Assembly: GCF_003289625.1 (NCBI RefSeq)
Contig: NZ_QMBN01000003.1
Coordinates: 248,001 to 312,000 of the forward strand
From: Microbacterium sp. SMR1
Lineage (GTDB): Bacteria; Actinomycetota; Actinomycetes; Actinomycetales; Microbacteriaceae
Length of the DNA stretch: 64,000 nucleotides
Direction of reading: 5' to 3'
Shown: positions 9,923 to 19,059 of the stretch, piece by piece
Layout of the letters: every line of letters begins with the position of its first letter
How positions within the stretch are numbered: position 1 is the first letter of the stretch
Translations under genes and position numbers: made by a program
The notes under the pieces: model-generated
What the model was told of the DNA's origin: nothing
Databases searched by the model: none
The model's input: only the letters and a program-made list of their open reading frames with translations

Positions 9923-11887
9923 ATGAGCAGCCAGATCGACCACCTGCTGACCGAGACCCGACGGTTCGCGCCGTCGCCCGAGTTCGCCGCATCCGCCGTC
10001 GGCACCGCCGAGCTCTACGAGCGCGCCGCAGCCGACCGCGAGGGCTTCTGGGCCGACCAGGCCCGGGAGCTGCACTGGCACAAGCCCTTCACGCAGGTAC
10101 TCGACTGGTCGAATCCCCCGTTCGCGGAGTGGTTCGCCGACGGCGAGCTGAACGTCGCGTACAACTGCCTCGACCGTCACGTCGAGGCCGGCCTCGGCGA
10201 CCGCGTCGCGCTGCTGTGGGAGGGCGAGCCGGGCGATGACCGCGCCGTCACCTACGGCGAACTCACCGACGAGGTCAAGCGCCTCGCCAACGTCCTGACC
10301 GAGCTCGGGATCGAGCAGGGCGACCGCGTCGCGATCTACATGCCGATGATCCCCGAGGCCGTCGCCGCGATGCTCGCCGTCGCCCGCGTCGGCGCCGTGC
10401 ACTCGGTCGTGTTCGGCGGGTTCTCCGCCGACAGCCTGCGGACCCGCATCGACGACGCCGGAGCCAAGCTCGTCATCACCGCCGACGGCGGCTATCGCAA
10501 GGGCAAGGTCTCGCCGCTCAAGCCCGCCGTCGACCAGGCGCTGGCCGACCGGGGCGCAGGTCCGCAGCTCACGGTCGAGCATGTCATCGTCGTGCGGCGC
10601 GGCGGCAACGACATCGAGTGGAACGACGAGCGCGACCTGTGGTGGCACGACGTCGTGCCCGCAGCATCCCCCGACCACGAGGCACAGGCGTTCCCCGCCG
10701 AGAACCCGCTGTTCATCCTGTACACCTCGGGTACGACGGGAAAGCCGAAGGGCATCCTGCACACCTCCGGCGGATACCTGACGCAGGCCGCGTTCACCAA
10801 CCGCGTCGTGCACGATCTGCACGCCGAGACGGACGTCTACTGGTGCACCGCCGACATCGGGTGGGTCACCGGCCACAGCTACGTCACGTACGGACCGCTC
10901 GCCAACGGCGCGACGCAGGTGCTCTACGAGGGAACCCCCGACACGCCCCACTCGGGCCGCTCGTGGGAGATCATCCAGAAGTACGGCGTGACGATCTACT
11001 ACACCGCCCCCACCGCGATCCGGTCCTTCATGAAGGTCGGCCGTCAGGTTCCGGCGCAGTACGACCTGTCGAGCATCCGCCTCCTCGGCTCGGTGGGCGA
11101 GCCCATCAACCCCGAGGCGTGGATGTGGTACCGCAAGGTCATCGGCGGCAAGAAGGCGCCCATCGTCGACACGTGGTGGCAGACCGAGACCGGCGCCATC
11201 ATGATCTCGGCGCTGCCGGGCATCACCGAGACGAAGCCCGGATCCGCGCAGGTCGCGCTCCCCGGCATCTCGATCGACGTCGTCGACGAGGAGGGCAACC
11301 GCGTGGGCGAGGGAAACGGCGGACTCCTCGTCATCACCGAGCCCTGGCCGAGCATGCTGCGCGGCATCTGGGGCGACCCCGACCGCTTCGTCGAGACCTA
11401 CTGGGAGAAGTTCCAGAAGCAGGGCTACTACTTCGCCGGCGACGGCGCCCGGCTCGACGACGACGGCGACATCTGGCTCATGGGCCGCGTCGACGACGTC
11501 ATGAACGTCTCGGGCCACCGCCTGTCGACGACCGAGATCGAATCCGCGCTCGTCGCGCACGAATCGACCGCCGAGGCGGCCGTCGTCGGAGCCTCCGACG
11601 AGACCACGGGCCAGGCCGTCGTCGCGTTCGTGATCATCAAGCAGAGCTACCTCGACGCCCACTCCCCCGACGGTCTCGCGACGTCGCTCCGGCAATGGGT
11701 CGGCGAGCAGATCGGACCCATCGCGCGGCCCCGCGACGTCTACATCGTCGGCGAGCTGCCGAAGACCCGCTCGGGCAAGATCATGCGACGACTGCTGCGG
11801 GATGTCGCCGAGGGCCGGGAGGTCGGCGACACCACGACACTCGCCGACACCGCGGTGATGTCGGTCATCAGCGCACAGCTGAAGTAG
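9923..11887 (+). CDS. acs: Acetyl-CoA synthetase (AMP-forming)
   Basis: 654 residues, the usual length. It activates acetate to acetyl-AMP and then acetyl-CoA. Visible motifs: YTSGTTGKPKGILH (from Tyr267, nucleotide-binding loop), DTWWQTETG (A5), YYFAGDGARLDDDGDIWLMGR (A7), DDVMNVSGHRLSTTEIE (A8) and TRSGKIMRR with Lys619, the catalytic lysine that is regulated by acetylation in this family. AAGGAG lies nine bases before the ATG. Its 5' end is separated from the 6C RNA by about 180 bases. Confidence 0.97.
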   Translation: MSSQIDHLLTETRRFAPSPEFAASAVGTAELYERAAADREGFWADQARELHWHKPFTQVLDWSNPPFAEWFADGELNVAYNCLDRHVEAGLGDRVALLWEGEPGDDRAVTYGELTDEVKRLANVLTELGIEQGDRVAIYMPMIPEAVAAMLAVARVGAVHSVVFGGFSADSLRTRIDDAGAKLVITADGGYRKGKVSPLKPAVDQALADRGAGPQLTVEHVIVVRRGGNDIEWNDERDLWWHDVVPAASPDHEAQAFPAENPLFILYTSGTTGKPKGILHTSGGYLTQAAFTNRVVHDLHAETDVYWCTADIGWVTGHSYVTYGPLANGATQVLYEGTPDTPHSGRSWEIIQKYGVTIYYTAPTAIRSFMKVGRQVPAQYDLSSIRLLGSVGEPINPEAWMWYRKVIGGKKAPIVDTWWQTETGAIMISALPGITETKPGSAQVALPGISIDVVDEEGNRVGEGNGGLLVITEPWPSMLRGIWGDPDRFVETYWEKFQKQGYYFAGDGARLDDDGDIWLMGRVDDVMNVSGHRLSTTEIESALVAHESTAEAAVVGASDETTGQAVVAFVIIKQSYLDAHSPDGLATSLRQWVGEQIGPIARPRDVYIVGELPKTRSGKIMRRLLRDVAEGREVGDTTTLADTAVMSVISAQLK

Positions 11888-11899
11888 CCCGCGCGCGGG

Positions 11900-11930
11900 C
11901 TCGATCGCGTCACTCGGCGTCGCGATCGAG
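11900..11930. terminator. Bidirectional hairpin between acs and the antiporter gene
   Basis: Perfect 10-bp inverted repeat CTCGATCGCG/CGCGATCGAG around an 11-base loop between two convergent genes, overlapping the antiporter stop codon at 11910. No T run follows on either strand. Confidence 0.45.
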
Positions 11931-13649
11931 TCCGCGGGCCCGGATCTCCTCGATGTCGAGGTCGGCGAGGATGCGGCGTGCCACGAGGTCGTCGATCGTG
12001 CCGTCACGCCGCAGGCGCAGCAGCACCTCGCGCTTGCGATCGAGCATCGCCAGCCGCAGCCGCGTCGCCTCCCGGTGCCGGATGAGCGGCGAGCGCTGCG
12101 TCAAGTCGATGTCGTCGCTCACGGCGAGCATCTCGAGCTGCGGCGCAGGCCGATGCCCGTCCCCGTCCGACGGTCCCGGCGGCACGGGGCCCATGCGCGA
12201 CGCATCCTCGTCGGACGAGTCGTCGTCGATGTCGGCATCCGGGTCGCGTTCCTCCGCCGCCCGCTGGCGCGCGACGGCGCGGGCGTTGGCGAGCTCGAGG
12301 CGTTCGTAGCCCTCGTGCCGGGCACGGTCGCGGACACGATCGCTGACCCCGTGCTCCGCGGCGAGGTCGTCGAGTGCTGCGAGAGCGGCGCCCGAAATGG
12401 CCCGCTGGGCGAGCTCGTACTCCTCGATCGCCGCATCGTCGGCAGGGAGCTTCGCCCACCGGATGACGACGGGCAGCAACGGCCCCTGCACGAGCAGCGT
12501 GAGCACGATGACCCCCGCGGTGACGAACACGATCGAATCGCGTCCCTCGACCGGCTCGCTCGAAGCCGTCGTGATCGGCACCGACAGCGCGATGGCGAGC
12601 GACACGGCGCCGCGGAACCCCGACACCGTGCTGACGACCCGCGAGCGATGACGCAGCGATCTGCTCGACCCGGCCGCCGGGCGCGAGAAGGGCGAGAACA
12701 GCCACTGGAACAGGTAGCGCACGACGAAGAGGGCGACCCACGCCGCGAGAGTGACGAGAAGCAGGATGCCGATCTCCGACGGCGAGATCTCATGCAGCAC
12801 CAGCTGGACCTCGAGGCCGATGAGCACGAACAGCGCTCCGTTGAGCAGGTACACCCCGAACGGCCAGGTGGCATCGGCGGCCCGGCGCGACATCGCCGTC
12901 GTGATGCGCGGCGACACCCAGGCGACGATGAGCCCCGCGAAGACCACGGCGAGCACGCCGGACGCCTCGATCAGCTCGGCGATGAGGAACGCGACGAACG
13001 GAACGAGCAGCAGCGTCAGGTTGATCGTCAGAGTCGACTGCATCCGCCGCAGCGCGAGGAAGGCGAGGGCCGCGACGGCGATGCCGGCCGCAGCGCCGCC
13101 GAGATACGAGAGGAGCACCATGCCCGTGATCGAGAGGGCGCTGACCTGGTCGCCGAGCAGGAGCGAGACCGCGATGGCGTAGAGGACGAGGGCGGTGCCG
13201 TCGTTCGTAAGACTCTCGGCCTTGAGCTTCATGAAGGTGCGGGCGGGAAGCAGCCTGCCGAGCGCGGCCACCGCGGTGGCGTCGGGAGGCGCGACCGCCG
13301 CCCCGAGCACGAGGGCGGCCTCCCACGGCACACCGAGCCAGGTCGCGACCGCCGCGACGGCGAACGCCGAGGCGACGACGAGCAGGGTGCTCATCGGCAC
13401 GATGTAGCGGAGCGACCGGCGGACCGAGCGGAGCGACGTCGTCCACGCCTCGCGGAACAGCAGCACCGGCAGGAAGAGCAGCAGCACCGTCTCCGGCGGC
13501 AGCTCGATCGCCCGCAGCTCGGGGACAAACCCGAGCAGCAGACCGATCACGAGCAAGACCAGCGGCGTCGCGACGCGCAGCCGCGGCGCCAGGACGGTTC
13601 CGACCAGAAGGGCGATGCCCAGCAGAACCGTGACCTCGAGTCCCTGCAT
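11910..13649 (-). CDS. Na+/H+ antiporter, CPA1/NhaP type
   Basis: 579 residues: about 400 residues with 11-12 membrane helices, then a charged cytoplasmic tail of about 170 residues. The helix containing GAAVAPPDATAVAALGRLLP has the ion-binding Asp pattern of CPA1 exchangers, and LTNDGTALVLYAIAVSLLLG is the ESLxNDG-like helix that follows. The tail contains acidic stretches (RDPDADIDDDSSDEDASR) and a heptad-like Arg/Leu region. Probably exchanges Na+ or K+ for H+ in pH and salt homeostasis. The ATG at 13649 follows a GGAAGGGCGGTAGGG purine-rich stretch. Confidence 0.9.
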   Translation of the reverse strand: MQGLEVTVLLGIALLVGTVLAPRLRVATPLVLLVIGLLLGFVPELRAIELPPETVLLLFLPVLLFREAWTTSLRSVRRSLRYIVPMSTLLVVASAFAVAAVATWLGVPWEAALVLGAAVAPPDATAVAALGRLLPARTFMKLKAESLTNDGTALVLYAIAVSLLLGDQVSALSITGMVLLSYLGGAAAGIAVAALAFLALRRMQSTLTINLTLLLVPFVAFLIAELIEASGVLAVVFAGLIVAWVSPRITTAMSRRAADATWPFGVYLLNGALFVLIGLEVQLVLHEISPSEIGILLLVTLAAWVALFVVRYLFQWLFSPFSRPAAGSSRSLRHRSRVVSTVSGFRGAVSLAIALSVPITTASSEPVEGRDSIVFVTAGVIVLTLLVQGPLLPVVIRWAKLPADDAAIEEYELAQRAISGAALAALDDLAAEHGVSDRVRDRARHEGYERLELANARAVARQRAAEERDPDADIDDDSSDEDASRMGPVPPGPSDGDGHRPAPQLEMLAVSDDIDLTQRSPLIRHREATRLRLAMLDRKREVLLRLRRDGTIDDLVARRILADLDIEEIRARGLDRDAE

Positions 13650-13751
13650 CCCTACCGCCCTTCCGCGTGGTCCACACCAGAGCGTAGGGCCGCGAGCGAC
13701 CGCACGGGCGGTGTTCCGGCCGAGGTTCGCGGTGGGCGGAGAGCCCGAGGA

Positions 13752-14219
13752 TCAGACCAGGGCGAAGACGACCTCGACCTCGACCGGAGAGTCGAGCGGC
13801 AGCACCGGCACCCCGACCGCCGACCGCGCGTGACGACCGGCGTCGCCGAAGATCTCGCCCAGCACCTCGCTCGCACCGTTGATGACACCGGGCTGTCCCG
13901 TGAACTCGGGGACGGACGCCACGAACCCGGTCACCTTCACGACCCGAGCGAGGTTGTCGACACCGCCGGCCACATCCGCCGCGGCGGCGATGGCGTTGAG
14001 CGCGCACTGACGCGCGAGCTGCTTGGCCGCGTCGGCGGCGACGAGACCGTCGCCCTCGCCGACCTTGCCGATCGCGGGCAGCGCACCGTCGACCATGGGC
14101 AGCTGCCCGGAGGTGTAGACGAGACCGTCGTGCTCGGTCGCGGGGATGTAGGCGGCGACGGGCGGGACGACGGGCGGAAGCTGGATGCCGAGCTCGGCCA
14201 GACGCGCCGAGACGCTCAT
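13752..14219 (-). CDS. RidA family protein
   Basis: 155 residues of the YjgF/YER057c/UK114 fold, forming trimers that hydrolyse reactive enamines/imines made by PLP enzymes. The core pattern is present: HDGLVYTSGQLPMVDG, AAKQLARQCALNAIAAA, RVVKVTGFVASVPEFTGQPGVINGASEVLGEIFG, HARSAVGVPVLPLDSPVEVEVVFAL. The catalytic Arg of true RidA (RSAV context) is kept at the arginine before SAVGV. It is slightly longer than canonical RidA, matching the Rv3678c type. The ATG overlaps the DUF4177 gene stop (ATGA). Confidence 0.88.
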   Translation of the reverse strand: MSVSARLAELGIQLPPVVPPVAAYIPATEHDGLVYTSGQLPMVDGALPAIGKVGEGDGLVAADAAKQLARQCALNAIAAAADVAGGVDNLARVVKVTGFVASVPEFTGQPGVINGASEVLGEIFGDAGRHARSAVGVPVLPLDSPVEVEVVFALV

Positions 14220-14437
14220 GCGCCCGTGCCCTCGAACTGCTGGGCCGCCTGGTGGGCCGCCCCGAGACCGGCGTTGGCTGCTCCCCCGCCCACGGGACGC
14301 TTGAAGTAAGCGACGAGCCCGCCCTCGGGTCCAGGAACGACCTGCACGAGCTCCCAGCCCTGCTTGCCCCAGTTGTTGAGGATCGCCGCGGTGTTGTGGA
14401 TCAGCAGGGGCGTGGTGAGGTACTCCCACGTCGTCAT
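14216..14437 (-). CDS. DUF4177-type small protein
   Basis: 73 residues from the ATG at 14437: TTWEYLTTPLLIHNTAAILNNWGKQGWELVQVVPGPEGGLVAYFKRP. The WEY...LNxWGxxGWELV pattern is the DUF4177 hallmark, followed by an Ala/Gly-rich tail. Function unknown. It is translationally coupled to the RidA gene. An upstream in-frame start at 14488 would add an unlikely Arg-rich extension and reach towards the divergent PBP promoter. Confidence 0.8.
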   Translation of the reverse strand: MTTWEYLTTPLLIHNTAAILNNWGKQGWELVQVVPGPEGGLVAYFKRPVGGGAANAGLGAAHQAAQQFEGTGA

Positions 14438-14532
14438 CGGGGCTCCGATCTGTGGCTTTCGCTCGCGCGCCGGCATGCGCGGAGGCACGCGCGCAAGGGG
14501 TGGTCCTGAGGCGGATGCCCAGGTATCTCGCT

Positions 14533-14538
14533 TACGAT
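14533..14538 (+). promoter_or_regulatory. Predicted -10 box for leaderless PBP transcript
   Basis: TACGAT is followed by CACCCT and then the ATG at 14545. No Shine-Dalgarno sequence precedes this start, and the preceding in-frame start at 14452 lies within the divergent intergenic region. Confidence 0.55.
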
Positions 14539-14544
14539 CACCCT

Positions 14545-17085
14545 ATGCCTCACAAGAAACGCACGGCCACCGGTGTGCTCGGCGGTCTCGCCGGCCTGGT
14601 CGGCCTGAGCGCTGTGGCCGGGATCCTCGTCACGGCTACCGTGACCCCCGCCATCGCCGTGTCGGGTTACGCAGCCACCAGCGCGATCGACGTCTTCGAC
14701 AACATGCCGAGCTACCTCGAAGTCGACGAGCTCATGCTGCCGACCGAGTTCTACCGCAAGGACGCAGACGGCAACGACGTCCTCATGACGCAGTTCTACG
14801 ACCAGAACCGCATCCCGGTCACGTGGGATGAGGTCGCGCCGGTCATGTTCGACGCGATCACGTCGAGCGAGGACAAGAACTACTACACGCACGGCGGCGT
14901 CGACCTTCTCGGCACCGCGAGCGCGGTGTTCGGCAACCTGCGCGGCGGCGACACCCGCGGCGGCTCGTCGATCACCCAGCAGTACGTCAAGAACGTGCTG
15001 CAGCAGGCGTGCGAGAAGGAAGCCAAGTCGCAGGACGAGGTCGAGGCGTGCTTCCGCTCGACCACCGTCTCTTCCGGCACCGACGGCATCGAGCGCAAGC
15101 TGCAGGAGATGCGGTACGCGATCCAGCTCGAGAAGCGGTATCCGAAGAACGAGATCCTGCTCGGCTACCTGAACATCGCGCACTTCGGCGGCACCGTCTA
15201 CGGCATCGGCGCGGCGTCGCAGTACTACTTCGGCGTGCCCGCCTCGCAGCTCACGATCGGCCAGGCCGCGGCGATCGCGGGCATGGTGCAGGAGCCGAAC
15301 ACCTACCGTCTGGATCGTCCCGACAGCGAGTCGAACGGCGCGGCGAACGGCTACGAGCTGACGAAGGACCGTCAGATCTACGTGCTCAACCGCATGTTCT
15401 CGGATGGCAAGATCACGCAGGAAGAGCGGGATGCCGCCATCGCGGAGCCGATCACCCCGAACATCCAGGAGCGCCCGCAGGGCTGCCAGCTCGCCGCCGG
15501 CGCCGAGTTCTTCTGCGAGTACGTCCGCAACATCGTCCTCGACGACCCGGCCTTCGGCGAGTCGCTCGAGGAGCGCCAACAGAACCTGCGCCGCGGCGGC
15601 ATGAAGATCTACACCACTCTCGACCCGCAGCTCCAGGATGCCGCGCTCGACGCGATGTCCGTCGTGCCCGCGACCGACGACCGTCTGAACCTCGGCGCCT
15701 CTGGTGTCCAGGTCGAGGTCGGCACCGGCCGCGTGCTCTCGATGGTGCAGAATCGCCCATTCGCGCCCACCGGAGACGACGCCGGCACGGTGACCCCGGT
15801 CAACTACAACGTGCGCAACCAGGACGGCGGCGGTGGTCACTCCGCGGGCTCGACCTACAAGGTGTTCAGCCTCATCAACTGGCTCGAGCAGGGGCACTCC
15901 GTGAACGAAGTGATCAACGGCCGTGTCGGGAACAAGCGCGTGCTGACGAGCTGCGACGGCGCCACCCAGAACGTCCGCACCGGCAACAGCGGCCGCCCGA
16001 ACGAGATCGGCAACTTCCAGAGCAGCAACGGCTACTCGGGCACGATCAAGAAGTTCACCGAAGACTCGCTGAACTCGGGCTTCCTCGCGATGGCCGAGCG
16101 CATCTCGGTGTGCTCGACCAACCAGGTCGCGATGAAGATGGGCGTCATGCAGTCCAACGGCGACCCGCTGGACATCAACAACAACCCCTATGACGTGCTG
16201 GGATCCGCGGCGGTGGCACCCATCGACATGGCGGAGGCCTACGCGGCGATTGCCGGTGGAGGCACGCGGTGCGAGCCGAAGGTCATCGACCGTGCGGTCA
16301 AGTCCGACGGCACCGACATCACGCCGCAGACGAGTTGCGACCAGGCCATCTCCGCCAACGTCGCCGCCACTGCCGCTTTCGCGCTCGAAGGCGTCATGAA
16401 CGCGACGGGCCAGGGCGCCCGCATCTTCGACGGCGTGCCGGTGTTCGGCAAGACCGGTATCCACGAGTACGAGCACACCTGGATGGACGGTGCGAGCACC
16501 AAGGTGGCCACCGTGGTCTGGGTCGGCAACGTCGACGGCTTCGCGAAGCTCAACGAGTACCGCGTCAACGGATGGCGACTCGATCAGATCCGAAACGCGA
16601 TCTGGCCGAAGATGCAGGGAGCGGCGAACGCCAAGTTCGGCGGCGATCGGTTCCCGACCCCGGACACGAACCTCACGAAGAACACCCTCACGGAGCTCCC
16701 GAACGTCGTCGGTCAGAACGTCGATGAGGCGCGCGGCACCCTCGAGGCGGCCGGCTTCTCGGTGAACGTCGCCGAGCCCACCGACTCGACCGAGCCCGAA
16801 GGCCGGATCGTGTCGCAGGATCCGGGCGCGGGTCGCGCCGCGGGCGGCGCGACCATCACGATCACACCGAGCAACGGTCAGGGCGCCACGGTGCCGCCGG
16901 TGACGGGCAACCCGCAGGAGGCCGAGCGCCAACTGCGAGCCGCCGGCTTCACGAGCGTGACGACGGCGTGTACCGAGAAGGACGACCCGCCGCAGCCGAC
17001 GGTGACGGGCACCAGCCCTGCCGCAGGCGAGGCGGTCGGCCGCGGGACGCAGATCACCATCGAGTACACCGCGAAGAACTGCTGA
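14545..17085 (+). CDS. Bifunctional class A penicillin-binding protein with PASTA domains (PonA2-like)
   Basis: 846 residues; makes and cross-links peptidoglycan at the outer face of the membrane. One helix (about residues 9-33) anchors it. The GT51 domain follows (SSEDKNYYTHGGVD, GGSSITQQYVKN, KNEILLGYLNIAHFGGTVYGI). The transpeptidase has SAGSTYKVF (Ser436, Lys439), CSTN (Ser524-Asn526) and GKTG (Lys636). Two PASTA repeats lie at the C-terminus (from LPNVVGQNVDEAR and from VPPVTGNPQEAER). Cysteines in inserts (QQACEKEA, VEACF, GCQLA, FFCEY) may form disulfides. Its stop overlaps the metallophosphoesterase start by one base. Order agrees with M. tuberculosis ponA2-Rv3683. Confidence 0.95.
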   Translation: MPHKKRTATGVLGGLAGLVGLSAVAGILVTATVTPAIAVSGYAATSAIDVFDNMPSYLEVDELMLPTEFYRKDADGNDVLMTQFYDQNRIPVTWDEVAPVMFDAITSSEDKNYYTHGGVDLLGTASAVFGNLRGGDTRGGSSITQQYVKNVLQQACEKEAKSQDEVEACFRSTTVSSGTDGIERKLQEMRYAIQLEKRYPKNEILLGYLNIAHFGGTVYGIGAASQYYFGVPASQLTIGQAAAIAGMVQEPNTYRLDRPDSESNGAANGYELTKDRQIYVLNRMFSDGKITQEERDAAIAEPITPNIQERPQGCQLAAGAEFFCEYVRNIVLDDPAFGESLEERQQNLRRGGMKIYTTLDPQLQDAALDAMSVVPATDDRLNLGASGVQVEVGTGRVLSMVQNRPFAPTGDDAGTVTPVNYNVRNQDGGGGHSAGSTYKVFSLINWLEQGHSVNEVINGRVGNKRVLTSCDGATQNVRTGNSGRPNEIGNFQSSNGYSGTIKKFTEDSLNSGFLAMAERISVCSTNQVAMKMGVMQSNGDPLDINNNPYDVLGSAAVAPIDMAEAYAAIAGGGTRCEPKVIDRAVKSDGTDITPQTSCDQAISANVAATAAFALEGVMNATGQGARIFDGVPVFGKTGIHEYEHTWMDGASTKVATVVWVGNVDGFAKLNEYRVNGWRLDQIRNAIWPKMQGAANAKFGGDRFPTPDTNLTKNTLTELPNVVGQNVDEARGTLEAAGFSVNVAEPTDSTEPEGRIVSQDPGAGRAAGGATITITPSNGQGATVPPVTGNPQEAERQLRAAGFTSVTTACTEKDDPPQPTVTGTSPAAGEAVGRGTQITIEYTAKNC

Positions 17086-18014
17086 TGGCAGGCGTCCGCA
17101 GGACGCTCTCCACGATCGCCACCGCCGGCGCCCTGGGCGCCGGCGGTGCGGTCGTCTGGGGGGTGGGCATCGAGCGCCATCTGTTCACCGTCCGTCGCCA
17201 CGAAGTCCACGTGCTGCCCGAGGGCAGCCCCAGCATCACCGTGATGCACCTCTCCGACGCCCACATGGCGCCGTGGCAGCAGCGCAAGCAGCGGTGGATC
17301 GCAGAGCTGGCCGAGACGACGCAGCCGGACCTGGTCATCAACACGGGCGACAACCTCGGGCACGCACGCGGCCTCGCCGGCATCCGCCGCGCTTTTGCTC
17401 CCCTTCGCGGCGTGCCGGGCTTCTTCGTCCACGGGTCGAACGACGTGTTCGAGCCGAGCGCGCGGAACCCGCTGCGCTACTTCACGGGCCCCTCGCGTCA
17501 CGCCAAAGCGGCGCCGAAACTCGACACCGCGGCGATGGACTCGTTCTTCGCCGAGGACCTCGGCTGGTCCGAGCTCGACAACGCCGCCGCTGCCGTGCGC
17601 GTGGCCGGCATGCGAATCGACGGCGTCGGGGTCGACGACGCGCACCGCGACTGGGACGACCTCGACGTGCTGCCGGGCGCTCTGGCGGCCCTGCAAGGCC
17701 GCAGAAGCGCCGACCTGACCCTGGGCGTCACCCACGCCCCGTATCGCCGCGTGCTCGACCGTTTCGTGGATCTGGGGGCGGACATGGTCTTCGGCGGCCA
17801 CACTCACGGCGGGCAGGTCCGCATCCCCTTCGCCTCGCGCGCCCTCGTCGCCAACTGCGATATTCCGCTCGATCAGGCGCGCGGCCTGAGCTCATGGGGT
17901 GCGGACCGTGTCCCACTCAATGTGAGCGCGGGCCTCGGTCACTCCATCTATGCGCCGGTGCGTTTCGGGTGCCGCCCCGAGGCCTCCGTGCTGGTCCTCC
18001 GCGCGCGGGCGTGA
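17085..18014 (+). CDS. Membrane-anchored metallophosphoesterase
   Basis: 309 residues. An N-terminal hydrophobic stretch (TIATAGALGAGGAVVWGVG) suggests a membrane anchor or signal. Calcineurin-like motifs appear in order: LSDAHM (D-x-H), INTGDNLGHARG (G-D-N), GSNDVF (replacing GNHD), VTHAPYRR (H) and FGGHTHGGQVRIP (GHTH). This is the YkuE/Rv3683-like group. The substrate is unknown; membrane lipids or cell-wall intermediates are plausible given the coupling with the PBP gene (TGATG overlap). The His of GNHD is replaced by Asp. Confidence 0.9.
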   Translation: MAGVRRTLSTIATAGALGAGGAVVWGVGIERHLFTVRRHEVHVLPEGSPSITVMHLSDAHMAPWQQRKQRWIAELAETTQPDLVINTGDNLGHARGLAGIRRAFAPLRGVPGFFVHGSNDVFEPSARNPLRYFTGPSRHAKAAPKLDTAAMDSFFAEDLGWSELDNAAAAVRVAGMRIDGVGVDDAHRDWDDLDVLPGALAALQGRRSADLTLGVTHAPYRRVLDRFVDLGADMVFGGHTHGGQVRIPFASRALVANCDIPLDQARGLSSWGADRVPLNVSAGLGHSIYAPVRFGCRPEASVLVLRARA

Positions 18015-18043
18015 GCCGATTCGTCTTCCGAGCCGGATCGGGG

Positions 18044-18049
18044 TAAGCT
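18044..18049 (+). promoter_or_regulatory. Predicted promoter of tRNA-Pro
   Basis: TAAGCT (-10) lies 13 bases before the tRNA 5' end, with TTCGTC at 18020-18025 as a possible -35 box 18 bases upstream. Confidence 0.5.
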
Positions 18050-18062
18050 TGGAGGGTTGCCA

Positions 18063-18136
18063 CGGGGTGTGGCGCAGCTTGGTAGCGCGCGTCGTTCGGG
18101 ACGACGAGGCCGCAGGTTCAAATCCTGTCACCCCGA
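18063..18136 (+). tRNA. tRNA-Pro (anticodon CGG)
   Basis: A 74-base cloverleaf: acceptor CGGGGTG/CACCCCG with discriminator A, D stem GCGC/GCGC around AGCTTGGTA, anticodon stem CGTCG/CGACG with loop TTCGGGA (anticodon CGG reads CCG), and T arm GCAGG-TTCAAAT-CCTGT. CCA is not encoded. CCG is a very common proline codon in this GC-rich genome. Confidence 0.97.
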
Positions 18137-18142
18137 CAGCGA

Positions 18143-18172
18143 AGAGGCTCCGCCGCAAGGCGGGGCCTCTTT
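18143..18172 (+). terminator. Terminator after tRNA-Pro
   Basis: A 12-bp stem AGAGGCTCCGCC/GGCGGGGCCTCT (one T-G wobble) around GCAA, followed by TTTC, starting seven bases past the tRNA. Confidence 0.8.
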
Positions 18173-18197
18173 CATGCCACCGGAGAACGGAGCACGG

Positions 18198-18962
18198 ATG
18201 CCCATCCCCCGACTGGTCGCCTTCGACCTCGACGACACCCTCGCTCCCTCGAAGAGCGCCATCAACCCGCGCATCGGGCGCCAGCTGCTCGAGCTCGCAG
18301 CCCGTGTGGAGGTCGCGATCATCTCCGGCGGACAGCTCGCGCAGTTCACCGCGCAGGTCGTCGACCAGCTGCCCGAGACGGATGCAGACCTGCTGTCGCA
18401 CTTCCACCTGCTGCCGACCTGTGGAACGCAGTACTACCGCCTCTCCCCCGCCGGCATCGAGACGGTCTACGCCCGCTCGCTGACCGATGACCAGAAGTCC
18501 CGCGCCCTCGCCGCGGTCGAGGAAGAGGCGCGTCGGCTCGGCCTGTGGGAGAGCGAGACCTGGGGCCCCATCCTCGAGGACCGTGGGTCTCAGATCACGT
18601 TCTCCGCGCTGGGTCAGCAGGCTCCCGTCGACGCCAAGATGGCGTGGGATCCCTCCGGCGAGAAGAAGAATGCGCTGCGAGCGGCGGTGGCAGACCGCAT
18701 CCCCGACCTCGAGGTGCGCGCGGGCGGCTCGACGTCGGTCGACATCACCGAGCGCGGCATCGACAAGGCCTACGGCATGACCCGGCTGATCGAGCAGAGC
18801 GGCATCCCGCAGGACGACATCCTGTTCGTCGGCGACCGTCTCGACGAGAACGGCAACGACTATCCGGTGCTCGCGATGGGCGTGGCCTGCCACGCGGTCG
18901 AGGGCTGGGAAGAGACCGCCGACTTCCTCGACCAGCTCATCCCCACGCTTCCGCTGCGCTGA
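18198..18962 (+). CDS. HAD-family phosphatase (Cof/phosphomannomutase-like)
   Basis: 254 residues. LVAFDLDDTLAPSKS carries motif I (Asp10 and Asp12), AIISGG motif II (Ser), MAWDPSGEKKNALR and SVDITERGIDKAYG a motif III lysine region, and DILFVGDRLDENGNDYPV motif IV. The layout matches class IIB HAD hydrolases that resemble eukaryotic phosphomannomutase or sucrose-phosphatases, so a sugar phosphate is the likely substrate. The ATG at 18198 has GGAG about seven bases upstream and begins just before motif I; the open frame further upstream runs through the tRNA. Confidence 0.88.
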   Translation: MPIPRLVAFDLDDTLAPSKSAINPRIGRQLLELAARVEVAIISGGQLAQFTAQVVDQLPETDADLLSHFHLLPTCGTQYYRLSPAGIETVYARSLTDDQKSRALAAVEEEARRLGLWESETWGPILEDRGSQITFSALGQQAPVDAKMAWDPSGEKKNALRAAVADRIPDLEVRAGGSTSVDITERGIDKAYGMTRLIEQSGIPQDDILFVGDRLDENGNDYPVLAMGVACHAVEGWEETADFLDQLIPTLPLR

Positions 18963-18995
18963 CCCCCTGACGCGGGCGACACCGCGCCACGCATT

Positions 18996-19041
18996 CGGGC
19001 CCCGGGCCGAGCAGCCTGACAACTGCCGGCACCGGGGCCCG
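18996..19041. terminator. Inverted repeat between convergent HAD and dehydrogenase genes
   Basis: Perfect 10-bp arms CGGGCCCCGG and CCGGGGCCCG separated by 26 bases, placed between convergent genes. There is no T run. Confidence 0.4.
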
Positions 19042-19059
19042 TTGCTTCGCGTCCCGTCG

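Noticed and set aside
9794..12007. 737-codon open frame antisense to acs
   Set aside because: Shadow of acs in very GC-rich DNA; it also runs over the terminator region.
14434..16932. 832-codon open frame antisense to the penicillin-binding protein gene
   Set aside because: The plus-strand PBP has all catalytic motifs; the antisense translation is low-complexity and has no recognisable domain.
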